From contig JADCJL010000020.1 of assembly GCA_020247055.1 (NCBI GenBank), forward strand, positions 1 to 64,000: a stretch of DNA of 64,000 nt. Reading direction: 5' to 3'. The notes beneath the pieces are model-generated. The model did not search any database, was not told where the DNA came from, and saw only the letters and a list, made by a program, of their open reading frames with translations. The position numbers were made by a program, and so were the translations under genes. Source of the DNA: Acidobacteriaceae bacterium (GTDB taxonomy: Bacteria > Acidobacteriota > Terriglobia > Bryobacterales > Bryobacteraceae). Positions 16,716 to 24,855 of the stretch are shown here, piece after piece. Numbering within the stretch: position 1 is the first letter of the stretch; every line of letters starts with the position of its first letter.

Positions 16716-17762
16716 ATGGTGAATTACGAGATCGCTGTCCTGCCGGGTGATGGGATTGGCCCGGACGTGGTGGCGGAGGGATTGAAGGTTTTGCGGGCGG
16801 TGGAGGCGAAATTGGACGGGGTGACGTTTTCTACCGTCGAGTTCGCGGTGGGGGCAGGGGAGTACTTGCGAAGTGGGGACCCGCTACCGGAAGCGACCTT
16901 CGCTGAAATCGCCAAATACACCACGATTCTGCTGGGCGCCATGGGTCTGCCGAGTATCCGTTGGGCCGATGGCCGGGAGATGGCCCCGCAGATTGATATT
17001 CGCGAGAAGTTGGGGTTGTACTGCGGCTTGCGGCCGATTGTTCTCTATCACCCCGACGATACTCCGTTAGAGGGGAAGACCGCGATCGATTTCGCGCTGG
17101 TGCGGGAGTCGACCGAGGGCCTATTTGTTTCGCGTCTCGAGCCGTATTCGCTCGAGGCGGACGAGGTGACCGACCGGTTGCGGATTACGCGGGCCGGGGC
17201 GGAGCGCGTGATCCGGTCGGCGTTTCAGCTAGCGGCGGGACGACGGAAGAAGGTGACACTGGTGGACAAGGCGAATGTTTTGCCTTCGATGGCTTACTTT
17301 CGGAGCATTTTCGACCAGATTGCGCGCGAGTATCCGGACATTGTCACCGAGCGGGTTTATGTCGACGCGTGCGCGCTCTACCTGGTACAGCGGCCGGAGA
17401 GTTTCGATGTTCTGGTAACCGAGAACATGTTTGGCGATATCCTTTCGGATCTGGCGGCGGCGTTGGTGGGAGGTATGGGCATGGCCCCCTCGGCCGACAT
17501 CGGGGACACCCATGCGGTTTTTCAGCCGTCGCACGGTTCCGCTCCGGATATCGCCGGCAAGGGGATTGCCAACCCAGTAGCGACAATTCTGTCCGTGGCC
17601 CTGTTATTGGACTGGCTGGATCATCCGGAAACGCGTCGGGGTGCCAAGATGATCCGACAAGCCGTGACCACCGTCTTCTCCGACCCATCGGCGCGTACGG
17701 TGGATATGGGAGGCACTCTTACCACAACGGAGATGGGAAACCGGGTGGCGGAGGCCATCTGA
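16716..17762 (+). CDS. Isocitrate/isopropylmalate dehydrogenase family protein
   Basis: A 348-residue beta-decarboxylating dehydrogenase. It starts with the family signature LPGDGIGPDVV. It has a RESTEGLF substrate-loop motif, VDKANVLPSM with the catalytic Lys, the acidic metal ligands in VYVDACA and ENMFGDILSD, and the NAD-loop sequence HGSAPDIAGKGIANP. This last sequence with absent NADP-specific residues suggests NAD use. LeuB proteins usually have RELTGGIYFG at the substrate loop, while RE.TEGL is closer to tartrate/malate or isocitrate-type members, so the substrate is not certain. No leuA, leuC or leuD is nearby. It is monocistronic, between a terminator and a gene-free stretch. Confidence 0.88.
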   Translation: MVNYEIAVLPGDGIGPDVVAEGLKVLRAVEAKLDGVTFSTVEFAVGAGEYLRSGDPLPEATFAEIAKYTTILLGAMGLPSIRWADGREMAPQIDIREKLGLYCGLRPIVLYHPDDTPLEGKTAIDFALVRESTEGLFVSRLEPYSLEADEVTDRLRITRAGAERVIRSAFQLAAGRRKKVTLVDKANVLPSMAYFRSIFDQIAREYPDIVTERVYVDACALYLVQRPESFDVLVTENMFGDILSDLAAALVGGMGMAPSADIGDTHAVFQPSHGSAPDIAGKGIANPVATILSVALLLDWLDHPETRRGAKMIRQAVTTVFSDPSARTVDMGGTLTTTEMGNRVAEAI

Positions 17763-17917
17763 GGCCACTTCCTACCCGGGTCCATTCCGCGCCGAGCGGG
17801 CCTCGGGGGACACCTCAAGCCGGCCAGGGGAGTACCCCAATAATCCGGCCAATGATCGACCACCAATTGGACTGGCAAAAATCTCTCAAAATCAACGAGG
17901 ATTTACCAGCTGCTTGA

Positions 17918-17940
17918 GCTTGGGGACGCTTTCCCCAAGC
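17918..17940. terminator. Hairpin downstream of the dehydrogenase gene
   Basis: GCTTGGGGA (17918-17926) and TCCCCAAGC (17932-17940) form a perfect 9-bp stem with a 5-nt loop. It is about 155 nt after the dehydrogenase stop. No T-run follows, so termination is plausible but not proven. Confidence 0.4.
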
Positions 17941-19020
17941 CCCTGGGATTTAACGCTTTACGGCCGGAATGCCAACGCCTTCGCCGTGCTAATCCGGATA
18001 CCCGTGGTCAGGCAACTCAATACCCCGATCTCACCGCCTTCTCTTGGCTGGTTTTGAGGTGTCCCGGGAGGGCGGGAGCCTACTGTCAGCGAAGTGGCCA
18101 AGACCCAAACCATCGGCGCTAACGAGAAGTTGACCACCTTTGCTCGTTTCGAGTTCACCACCCGAAAACAGCGGTTTCCACGTGGCAGGTGCGGCCGAAG
18201 ACCGGTTGGCTGTGGGCAGCACTCCTGGCGTAAATGATTGTGTGGACGGTACCGTCTCGTCGCCATCGGCGCGGCGAAGCAGCGCGTTGCTGAGCAGACG
18301 CCGGGTGAGTGTCGCCTTGTCGGGCCCCGGATCCGTGGTCACCTCTCGGCTGGCAAAGGTGGGTCATTTGGGGTAAGCGCCGAAGGCCCAAACGGATAGC
18401 CGGTCATTGGCGGATTTTTCTGGGGCCTATTCCCCCCGAGTGCCGGACTCCGGTGGATCGCGTCCAAGCGAACCGGTGAGCAGGTTCTGCGGAGTGGCCC
18501 GTGGGGCGCGAACCGTCGCCCTCCGCCCCGGTCCCTTTGGCCCTGGCCCGGATAAGCGGCTGCCTTGGGTCCGGCTCATCAAGGAGCTTTCGACGGCGAA
18601 TCCCCCAAGCAGAGTTACGGATTCGCACGAAGCCGCTGTACCCTAGTTCACCGCCTCGATCAACCCCACCGAGGACCGGTTCGCTGCGTTGCTCGCCTGG
18701 CTACCCATCGACAGCTTGCTCACCGGTCCCCGCCAGGTACCGTTCCCGCAAACGAGGCATTGCGGCATGGTCGACGCCTCATCGCTGGTCCCCCGACTCG
18801 CCGTTCCCTCGGGGCTCCGAAGTGAGAATCTCCGACAGGTAAAGAGTCGACGGAAGTAGTGCGAGGAAGGTGGCATCCCATCGCCAGTCCAGCAAGTGGC
18901 CATGCCGCAGCCGGAAGGGGATGCCGCTGCGAGCTGCCTCCCGGGAGAAACTCGCCGAAAGGGCCCCCGACCGGCGTAGGTGTTCGGGGTTTCAACGGGG
19001 CCGCCCCGCTGCCATCGGTG

Positions 19021-19046
19021 GGGAGAGGTTACCACGCACCTCTCCC
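19021..19046 (-). terminator. Hairpin downstream of the second TonB receptor gene
   Basis: GGGAGAGGT (19021-19029) and ACCTCTCCC (19038-19046) form a perfect 9-bp stem with an 8-nt loop, beginning 20 nt past the receptor stop codon on the minus strand. There is no U tract, so it may stabilise a 3' end or act with Rho. Confidence 0.45.
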
Positions 19047-19066
19047 TAATTCCCTTGGCGGACTGT

Positions 19067-22000
19067 TTAAAAGAAATACCGCAGCGCAAACTGAATCTGC
19101 CGCGGATTCCCTACCTGCTGATTGTTCCGATCGTACGACCCATCCGCCAACCGCAGCCGCATAAATCGCGCGTCAATCGGCGCCATCTGCCCGTTCGCCG
19201 CCTGCACGCCCGGCCCGTAGATCCCGGCGCCACCCGCGAACACCACGTTATCGGCGTTGAACAGGTTGAAGAGCTCTACCGAGAACTGCAGCTTCGAACG
19301 CTCCGCCCCCACCGCGAAACTCTTCATCAACCGCAGGTCCACGTTGCTCGTCCCCCGGTTGCGGAAGCTGTTCCGCAGCATTGGCTTGCCGGCGCTCAGA
19401 TAAGGCCGGTCGTTGTTGTTGCCATCGCCGTTCAGGTCCGAACCGGCCACCGCGTTAAACGGCAGGCCTGTACGGGCGCGGAAGATGCCGCCTACCTCAA
19501 AACCCCACGGCAGCGAGTAACTGCCGTTCGAAGTAAACTGGTGCCGGATGTCGGTGTTCGAGTAGTTATACTCCGGTTTCAGGTTGAACGAGTTTTCGTA
19601 CACAAACCCGCCGGCGTCGCGCTCATTGTCGTCGTCCGAGAAGTTCTGCGCCAAGGTGTAAAAGGACTGGAACTGGAACTTATTCCGCCGGTACTGCGCC
19701 GAAAACGTCGCCGCCCGGTACATCCCCCGCGAAGAGCTCTCCCGGATCGTGAACTGGTTGATCCCCGCAATCGGCCGCGTGCCGAAGAATGGCCGCTGCG
19801 ACAGGTCCGTCGGCCGTACCACCGGAATTGGCAGGTTATAGTTCCGGTTCCGCAACAGGTTCGCCGTGTTCACGTAGTGCATCTGCACCCCGGTCGTAAA
19901 GCCCCGGAACAGCTCCGACTCCGCCCCCAGGCCCATCTGGAAAGCCCGCGGATTCTTGAAGTCCGCCCCCATGCCCAACACGTTCGCGTTCGCAAACGGA
20001 TCCCGCGCCGTGCCCCCCGCCGCAAAGGTGGCGGCCGACTGCAACTGCTCAATACTCAGCACCGGCAGCTGGTCAATCGGCGTCCGGTTCAGGTCCACAC
20101 CCGCCCGTAGCATCGCCTGGTAGATCGTCAACTGCCCCGGCAGGTTGCCAAACTGCAACGACACGTCGCCCGGCGGCAGCCGGAAATTGTTCACTGCCCC
20201 CGAGAAGCTCAACATCGGCGTTGCCCCGTAGAACAGGCCGCTAAATCCGCGGATCACCAGCTTGGTCGGCTGGCTCAGTGGGCTATAAGCAAAGCCCAGC
20301 CGCGGCATGAACTGATTGGTCGCGTTCGGAATCGAAGTGATGTTCGTCACCGAACCGATCGTCGACGTGATGTTATTCAGCCGGCTCAGCAGGTTCGTGT
20401 TGTTCGCCTCGACGCTGGGGTTATACTGCCCCTCCCACCGGAACCCGAGATCGATCTTGAACTTCCGGTTGAGGTTCCAGGAGTCCTGCGCAAAAAACGA
20501 CAACTGGCGCACGTCCAGCGTCGCCTGCCCGTTGCCGATCGCTCGCGCATACGTCGCCGCCGGAATATCAAACCGATTCACGCCGTTCGCCCCGTTCGCG
20601 CTCATCGTCCGCAGAATCGTCGCAATGTCCGACGTCGCAAACCCGAACGTCCCGAACTGGTTGAACGCAAAGGTCTGGCTCGCGCTCAGGAAGTTCAGAT
20701 CCACCCCGACCTTGATCGTATGCCGCCCCCGCGTCATCGCAAGCGCATCCGAAATCTGCCACCGCTTGTCGCTCTGCGTCGTCGGCAGGAAGTTCCGCGT
20801 GCCAAACGCCCCGATCGTATTCGTCACCAGCGGCAGGCTCGAATTCGCCAGCCGCGGCCGCACCTCGGCCGAACCCGTAAACCGCAGATCGTTCACTGTC
20901 GTCGCCGAAAACAGCTTCGTGTACTGCGCGTTGCCGTTATGGATCCCGTCTTTCTCCGTTCCTTCGTTGGAAACCGCCGCGTTGCCGAACGGATTCACCG
21001 CCGCGCCCGTCGTCACGGCATTCTCCTCGGTCGATCCCGACCGGTTGTAGCGCAGCGTCAGCCGGTCGCCGGAGGCAAACTGGTAATCCGTCTTGGCCGT
21101 CAGCGCCGATGCCCGGTTGGTCTGCTCAAACGGCTTCTCCAGGCTCTTGTAGTAATCGAAGGCCGCCCGTGTGTCGGGCGTCGGCACAAAAGACGCCAGT
21201 TGCGGGAACAGCGTCTGCCGCGGAATCGTCGACCGCTGGCTCTCAATCGCCCCGAAGTAGAACAACTTGTTCCGGATGATCGGGCCGCCCACGCCGCCCC
21301 CAAACTGCTGCAGCGTCTCCGACGGCTTCACCAGAAAAATCGGACTCTCGGAACTCAGCGACCGGTGGCGGATCTGGTAAAAGGCCTCCCCGTGCACATC
21401 GTTCCCGCCCGACTTCGTGATCGTGTTCATCACCCCGCCCGTTGACCGGCCATACTCGGCCGTGTAGCCCGTCGGAATCACCTGAAACTCCTGAATGGCC
21501 GCCTGCGGCACGGTAATGATCGAGCCCGACCGCTCCCCGCCCCGGATGCCGCCAAAGAACGGCTGATTGTAGTCCGCCCCGTCCAGCATGATGTTCGAAT
21601 AGATCGCCCGCTGCCCGGCAAACGAAATCTGGCCGCGCGTCGCGTTGTCCACCTGCGTCGTCGGCGTCAGCAATGCGAAATCCTGAAAGCGCCGCCCGTT
21701 GATCGGCAGGTTTGTGATCGCCGTATTGTTCACCGTCGCCGTCTGCGCCACCGTCTGTACGTCAATCAGCGTCGCCCCTACCTCTACCACCGTCGAAGTC
21801 GCCTGAATCGCCAGCCGCACGTCAATCCGCGCCGCCGAACCCACCGTTAGCGTCACGCCTGTCAGCTTGCTCTCGGCAAACGAGGGGCTGGTAACCGAAA
21901 TCTCATAAACGCCGGGATCAAGCAGCGGAGCACGGTACTCGCCCTGCTCGTTCGACTTCAAGTCGCGCAGCAGCCCCGTATTCACATTCCTGATTTTAAC

Positions 22001-22135
22001 GGCGGCGTTCGGAACGACTGCACCCTTCGGATCGGTCACAAGACCGGAAATCTGGGCTTTATTGGCATCGGTCTGGGCCGCCAAGTGGCAGCCAAGCAAA
22101 AAAAGAGCGTAAAGAACGTAGCGAGCTAAGGCCAT
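19067..22135 (-). CDS. Oar-like TonB-dependent receptor with carboxypeptidase regulatory-like domain
   Basis: A 1022-residue outer-membrane receptor. A signal peptide (about 1-20) is followed by a CarboxypepD_reg-like domain starting QISGLVTDPKGAVVPNA. A plug domain then carries NLPINGRRFQDFALLTP and the segment GGVMNTITKSGGND. The barrel ends with two aromatic residues (ALRYFF), the usual C-terminal signal. A strong Shine-Dalgarno (AGGAG) precedes the ATG. The protein differs strongly in sequence from the other receptor at 4005-7793. Upstream on the same strand are a HupE/UreJ-like membrane protein and a PerM-type transporter, but the 52-nt gap leaves joint transcription open. The substrate is unknown. 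Confidence 0.94.
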   Translation of the reverse strand: MALARYVLYALFLLGCHLAAQTDANKAQISGLVTDPKGAVVPNAAVKIRNVNTGLLRDLKSNEQGEYRAPLLDPGVYEISVTSPSFAESKLTGVTLTVGSAARIDVRLAIQATSTVVEVGATLIDVQTVAQTATVNNTAITNLPINGRRFQDFALLTPTTQVDNATRGQISFAGQRAIYSNIMLDGADYNQPFFGGIRGGERSGSIITVPQAAIQEFQVIPTGYTAEYGRSTGGVMNTITKSGGNDVHGEAFYQIRHRSLSSESPIFLVKPSETLQQFGGGVGGPIIRNKLFYFGAIESQRSTIPRQTLFPQLASFVPTPDTRAAFDYYKSLEKPFEQTNRASALTAKTDYQFASGDRLTLRYNRSGSTEENAVTTGAAVNPFGNAAVSNEGTEKDGIHNGNAQYTKLFSATTVNDLRFTGSAEVRPRLANSSLPLVTNTIGAFGTRNFLPTTQSDKRWQISDALAMTRGRHTIKVGVDLNFLSASQTFAFNQFGTFGFATSDIATILRTMSANGANGVNRFDIPAATYARAIGNGQATLDVRQLSFFAQDSWNLNRKFKIDLGFRWEGQYNPSVEANNTNLLSRLNNITSTIGSVTNITSIPNATNQFMPRLGFAYSPLSQPTKLVIRGFSGLFYGATPMLSFSGAVNNFRLPPGDVSLQFGNLPGQLTIYQAMLRAGVDLNRTPIDQLPVLSIEQLQSAATFAAGGTARDPFANANVLGMGADFKNPRAFQMGLGAESELFRGFTTGVQMHYVNTANLLRNRNYNLPIPVVRPTDLSQRPFFGTRPIAGINQFTIRESSSRGMYRAATFSAQYRRNKFQFQSFYTLAQNFSDDDNERDAGGFVYENSFNLKPEYNYSNTDIRHQFTSNGSYSLPWGFEVGGIFRARTGLPFNAVAGSDLNGDGNNNDRPYLSAGKPMLRNSFRNRGTSNVDLRLMKSFAVGAERSKLQFSVELFNLFNADNVVFAGGAGIYGPGVQAANGQMAPIDARFMRLRLADGSYDRNNQQVGNPRQIQFALRYFF

Positions 22136-22187
22136 GAAAGGGCTTCTCCTGAAAACAGTGTTCCTTTGAGGTTAGCGAACTTGCGTG

Positions 22188-23072
22188 TCAGTTTGATAAC
22201 GCGGCGCCCGGAAGGAACTGCGCGGCAAACCAGGCAGCCGCAATCAGGAGCAGCGCCATGGCCGCCTGCCGGGCATAAATCCGGCGCGCCAGCGTCAAGC
22301 CGCCCACCGCTCCCGCGGCCCCCGCCGAGGCCACCACCAGACTCCCATAAAACGCCCCCGACCCGCCCGCGGGCACTCCCAGACCCAGCAATAGCCCCAC
22401 CCCCGCCACCGCCGCCCACCGGTGCCCCGCTTCCGGTAGCAGCCAGACCTCGAACGCCAGATACCCCACCCCAATCGCCGCCGCCGCTTCCACAAACCGC
22501 GGAGACGCCGGCAGCGCCAGCCACAGCGCCGCGCCCTGTCCCGCCGCCAGCGCAACCACAAACGCTGCCGCCTCCCGCCGCCGCCGCGCCGCAAACCCAA
22601 TCGTAAACAGCAGCAGCATCCGCGCCCAGCCCGAAAACGCCTGCCGCAGCCCGTCCCAGGCATCGCGCAGCGGGTCCACGCCCCCGTCAAAACGCAGCTC
22701 GGCCTCCCGCTCCGGACCCGAAAACACGTGCCGCGCAATCGCCCCCTCCCGCTGCGCCGTCAGCACATGCACATGGTTCGCCACCAGCACCTCCGCCAAC
22801 CGGCAGATCACCCGCGGCGCCGCCGGTACGTTCGTAAACCGGTAGGTGCAAACCAGCTCCTCGTTCTCCGTCCGGCAGGTCCGCTCGCTCAGCGTCGCTC
22901 CCGCAATCCGGTAGGCATCGCCCAGCGTCTTCTCCCCCTCCGGCGCCTCGTAGGCCGGCACCCGCAGCACCAACTGCGCCGTCGTCCCGCTGATCTCCAT
23001 CTGCCCGCTGCTCAGGCTCACCATGTGCCCGGCCGCCGGCACCGCCGCCAAAAGCCAAACCAGCCATCTCAT
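22188..23072 (-). CDS. HupE/UreJ-like membrane protein (tentative)
   Basis: A 294-residue predicted membrane protein. The ATG at 23072 was chosen because it gives a signal peptide (MRWLVWLLAAVPAAG) and overlaps the upstream stop by four bases (ATGA). An exported N-terminal domain (about 20-140) precedes about six membrane helices (140-290), beginning at GWARMLLLFTIGF. The layout of a periplasmic beta-rich part followed by a small polytopic membrane part resembles HupE/UreJ_2 proteins, but the metal-binding histidines of HupE are not obvious, so the family call is weak. Coupling to the PerM-like gene suggests a shared envelope function. Confidence 0.5.
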   Translation of the reverse strand: MRWLVWLLAAVPAAGHMVSLSSGQMEISGTTAQLVLRVPAYEAPEGEKTLGDAYRIAGATLSERTCRTENEELVCTYRFTNVPAAPRVICRLAEVLVANHVHVLTAQREGAIARHVFSGPEREAELRFDGGVDPLRDAWDGLRQAFSGWARMLLLFTIGFAARRRREAAAFVVALAAGQGAALWLALPASPRFVEAAAAIGVGYLAFEVWLLPEAGHRWAAVAGVGLLLGLGVPAGGSGAFYGSLVVASAGAAGAVGGLTLARRIYARQAAMALLLIAAAWFAAQFLPGAALSN

Positions 23073-24082
23073 CGCAGATGGCGGTACACCACCCGCATAC
23101 TCGCCATCACCGGCACCGACAGAAACAACCCCGGAATCCCCGCCACCGTCTCCCCCACCAGCACCCCGAACAGCACCAGCAGCGGATGCAGCTCCACCCC
23201 GGAACTCAGCAGCCACGGCGACAACACATAGTCCTGAAACACCCGGTACACCAGCAAAAACACGATCATCCAACCCCAGTACGGATACCCGCTGAACAGC
23301 GCCACCGAGACGCTCAGCACCATCCCCGCCAGAGGTCCCACCACCGGGACGAACTCAAACACCGCCGCCGCCCCCGCCAGCAGCAGCGCATACGGCACCC
23401 CCGTAATCTCAAAGTAAATGGCGTAAGAAGCAAACGTCGCGACCACCAGCAGCAGGACCGCCCGCATGTAAGCGCCCAGGCAAAGGTGAATGTCGGCCAG
23501 CACGCCATCGACGCGCTCCCGCCGCCCATCGTTCGCGATCAGCCTGCCAATCTGCTCCCGCGCCGTCGGCGCCTCGAGTAGATACAGAAAGCTCAGAATC
23601 GGAATCAGAATCCCAAACAGTAGACTACTGGCCCCGCTGATCAACCCTTTCCCCAAAGAGCCCAACAGCGGTACCAACTCCTGCACATGCTCCTCGAGAA
23701 AGGTGCGAATCTGCTCCCGGTACGGCTCAAGCGGCCCCGGCAGCGGCCCGTCCAGCCAGGTCCCGCCGCTTTTAACGAGTGCCGGCAGCCGCGCCGCCAA
23801 ATCCTTCGCCTCGCCCGCCACATGCGAGCCGATCAAAAACACCGCCGTTCCCAACCCGCCGAACAGCCCGACAAACACCACCCCCAGCTTCACCCCGTAA
23901 GGCCACCGCCCCGGCAGCCAGCGTTCGGCCAACTCCACCGCCGGCGCCAGCAAATACGCCAGCAGCAGCGCAAGCACAAAGACGAGCAGCGCCCCTCGCG
24001 CCAGCCAAATCAGCTCGGCCGTCAGCAGCATCAACAGGACCGTCCAGGTGGCCCGCGCGGCCCGCGTATCAATGCCCAGCAT
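23069..24082 (-). CDS. AI-2E family transporter (PerM/YdiK-like)
   Basis: A 337-residue polytopic membrane protein with about eight helices. The family pattern is clear: paired N-terminal helices (LIWLARGALLVFVLALLLAYLLAP) lead to an amphipathic extracytoplasmic region, then FEFVPVVGPLAGMVLSV and a C-terminal YVLSPWLLSSGVELHPLLVLFGVLVGE segment that is highly typical. Members include TqsA (AI-2 export) and Na+/H+ antiporters, so the name does not fix the substrate. It starts at ATG 24082 and its TGA overlaps the next gene's ATG by four bases. It is divergent from the crotonase-like gene at 24103 by only 20 bp. Confidence 0.92.
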   Translation of the reverse strand: MLGIDTRAARATWTVLLMLLTAELIWLARGALLVFVLALLLAYLLAPAVELAERWLPGRWPYGVKLGVVFVGLFGGLGTAVFLIGSHVAGEAKDLAARLPALVKSGGTWLDGPLPGPLEPYREQIRTFLEEHVQELVPLLGSLGKGLISGASSLLFGILIPILSFLYLLEAPTAREQIGRLIANDGRRERVDGVLADIHLCLGAYMRAVLLLVVATFASYAIYFEITGVPYALLLAGAAAVFEFVPVVGPLAGMVLSVSVALFSGYPYWGWMIVFLLVYRVFQDYVLSPWLLSSGVELHPLLVLFGVLVGETVAGIPGLFLSVPVMASMRVVYRHLR

Positions 24083-24102
24083 GAACCGTTATCCTAACCC
24101 TT

Positions 24103-24855
24103 GTGAGTCCGATTCTCAAACTCGCGCAGGAAGGCAAGGTCCGCCGGTTAACCCTTGCCCGCCCCGAGAAAGCCAACGCGCTCAACCGGGAACTGCGCCA
24201 CGCCCTCCTCCGCGCCCTGCACGAGGCCGAAGAGGACCCCGCCACGGCCGTCCTGCTGCTCGACGCCGAAGGCCAGATCTTCTGTTCCGGCGTCGACCTC
24301 GACGAAGATCCCGACACCGACCCGTCCTACGAACGGCTCTTTTCCATCGGCTCCCGCCTCACCAAGCCCATCGTCGCCGCCGTCCAGGGGCCCGCGCTCA
24401 CGGGCGGCGTCGGCCTCCTCGCCAACTGCCATTGCGTCGTCGCCGCCATGGGCTCGAGCTTCGGCCTTACCGAAATGCGCATCGGCATGTTCCCCGTCAT
24501 CCTCTTCCGCAGCCTCGCCCGCGCCGTCGGCCAGCGCCGCGCCCTCGAGTGGGCCCTCACCGGACGCATCTTTCAGACCGACGAGGCCCTCCGCGCCGGC
24601 CTTATCCACGCCGTCGCTCCCCAATTCGAACTCGACGATCGCGCCAACGCCCTTGCCGCCCAGATCGCCTCTTTCCCCCCTGCCGCCCTCCGCGCCGGCC
24701 TCTCCTTCGCCAACCACCAGGCCGCTCTCGATGACGAAGCCGCCGGCCGCCTCGCCGTCCAGCTTCGCAACGAACTCGCCGCTTCCCCCGAATACGCCGA
24801 AGGCCTAGCCGCGCTCAAAGAGAAAAGGCCACCCGCATGGGCTACCCGCGACTAG
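24103..24855 (+). CDS. Crotonase superfamily protein lacking the first hydratase glutamate
   Basis: A 250-residue crotonase-fold protein with GTG start at 24103. The oxyanion segments CSGVDLDE and TGGVGLLAN are present. Aligned with the other crotonase in this window, the first catalytic Glu is replaced by Gly104, while the second is kept (Glu124 in GLTEMRIG). Enzymes with only one of these glutamates are often isomerases or perform other enolate chemistry, so simple enoyl-CoA hydration is unlikely. The gene overlaps the penicillin acylase gene by 19 bp and is divergent from the PerM-like transporter gene. The substrate is unknown. Confidence 0.85.
   Translation: MSPILKLAQEGKVRRLTLARPEKANALNRELRHALLRALHEAEEDPATAVLLLDAEGQIFCSGVDLDEDPDTDPSYERLFSIGSRLTKPIVAAVQGPALTGGVGLLANCHCVVAAMGSSFGLTEMRIGMFPVILFRSLARAVGQRRALEWALTGRIFQTDEALRAGLIHAVAPQFELDDRANALAAQIASFPPAALRAGLSFANHQAALDDEAAGRLAVQLRNELAASPEYAEGLAALKEKRPPAWATRD

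Larger units (their letters stand above)
17763..19066. other. Gene-free stretch of about 1.3 kb
   Basis: Only short open frames on both strands occur here (the longest about 150 codons); none has a recognisable motif, a signal peptide or a believable ribosome-binding site, and they overlap one another. Base use looks less biased than in flanking genes. It lies between two convergent genes. Hairpins at 17918-17940 and 19021-19046 flank it and may terminate the two transcripts. It also coincides with a visible change in G versus C richness of the plus strand. It may be a decayed gene region or may hold an unrecognised RNA; I can name nothing in it. Confidence 0.6.

Noticed and set aside
18407-18842. 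Small plus-strand genes within the gene-free stretch
   Set aside because: Arg/Pro/Ser-rich overlapping frames without start signals or motifs; no support beyond being open.
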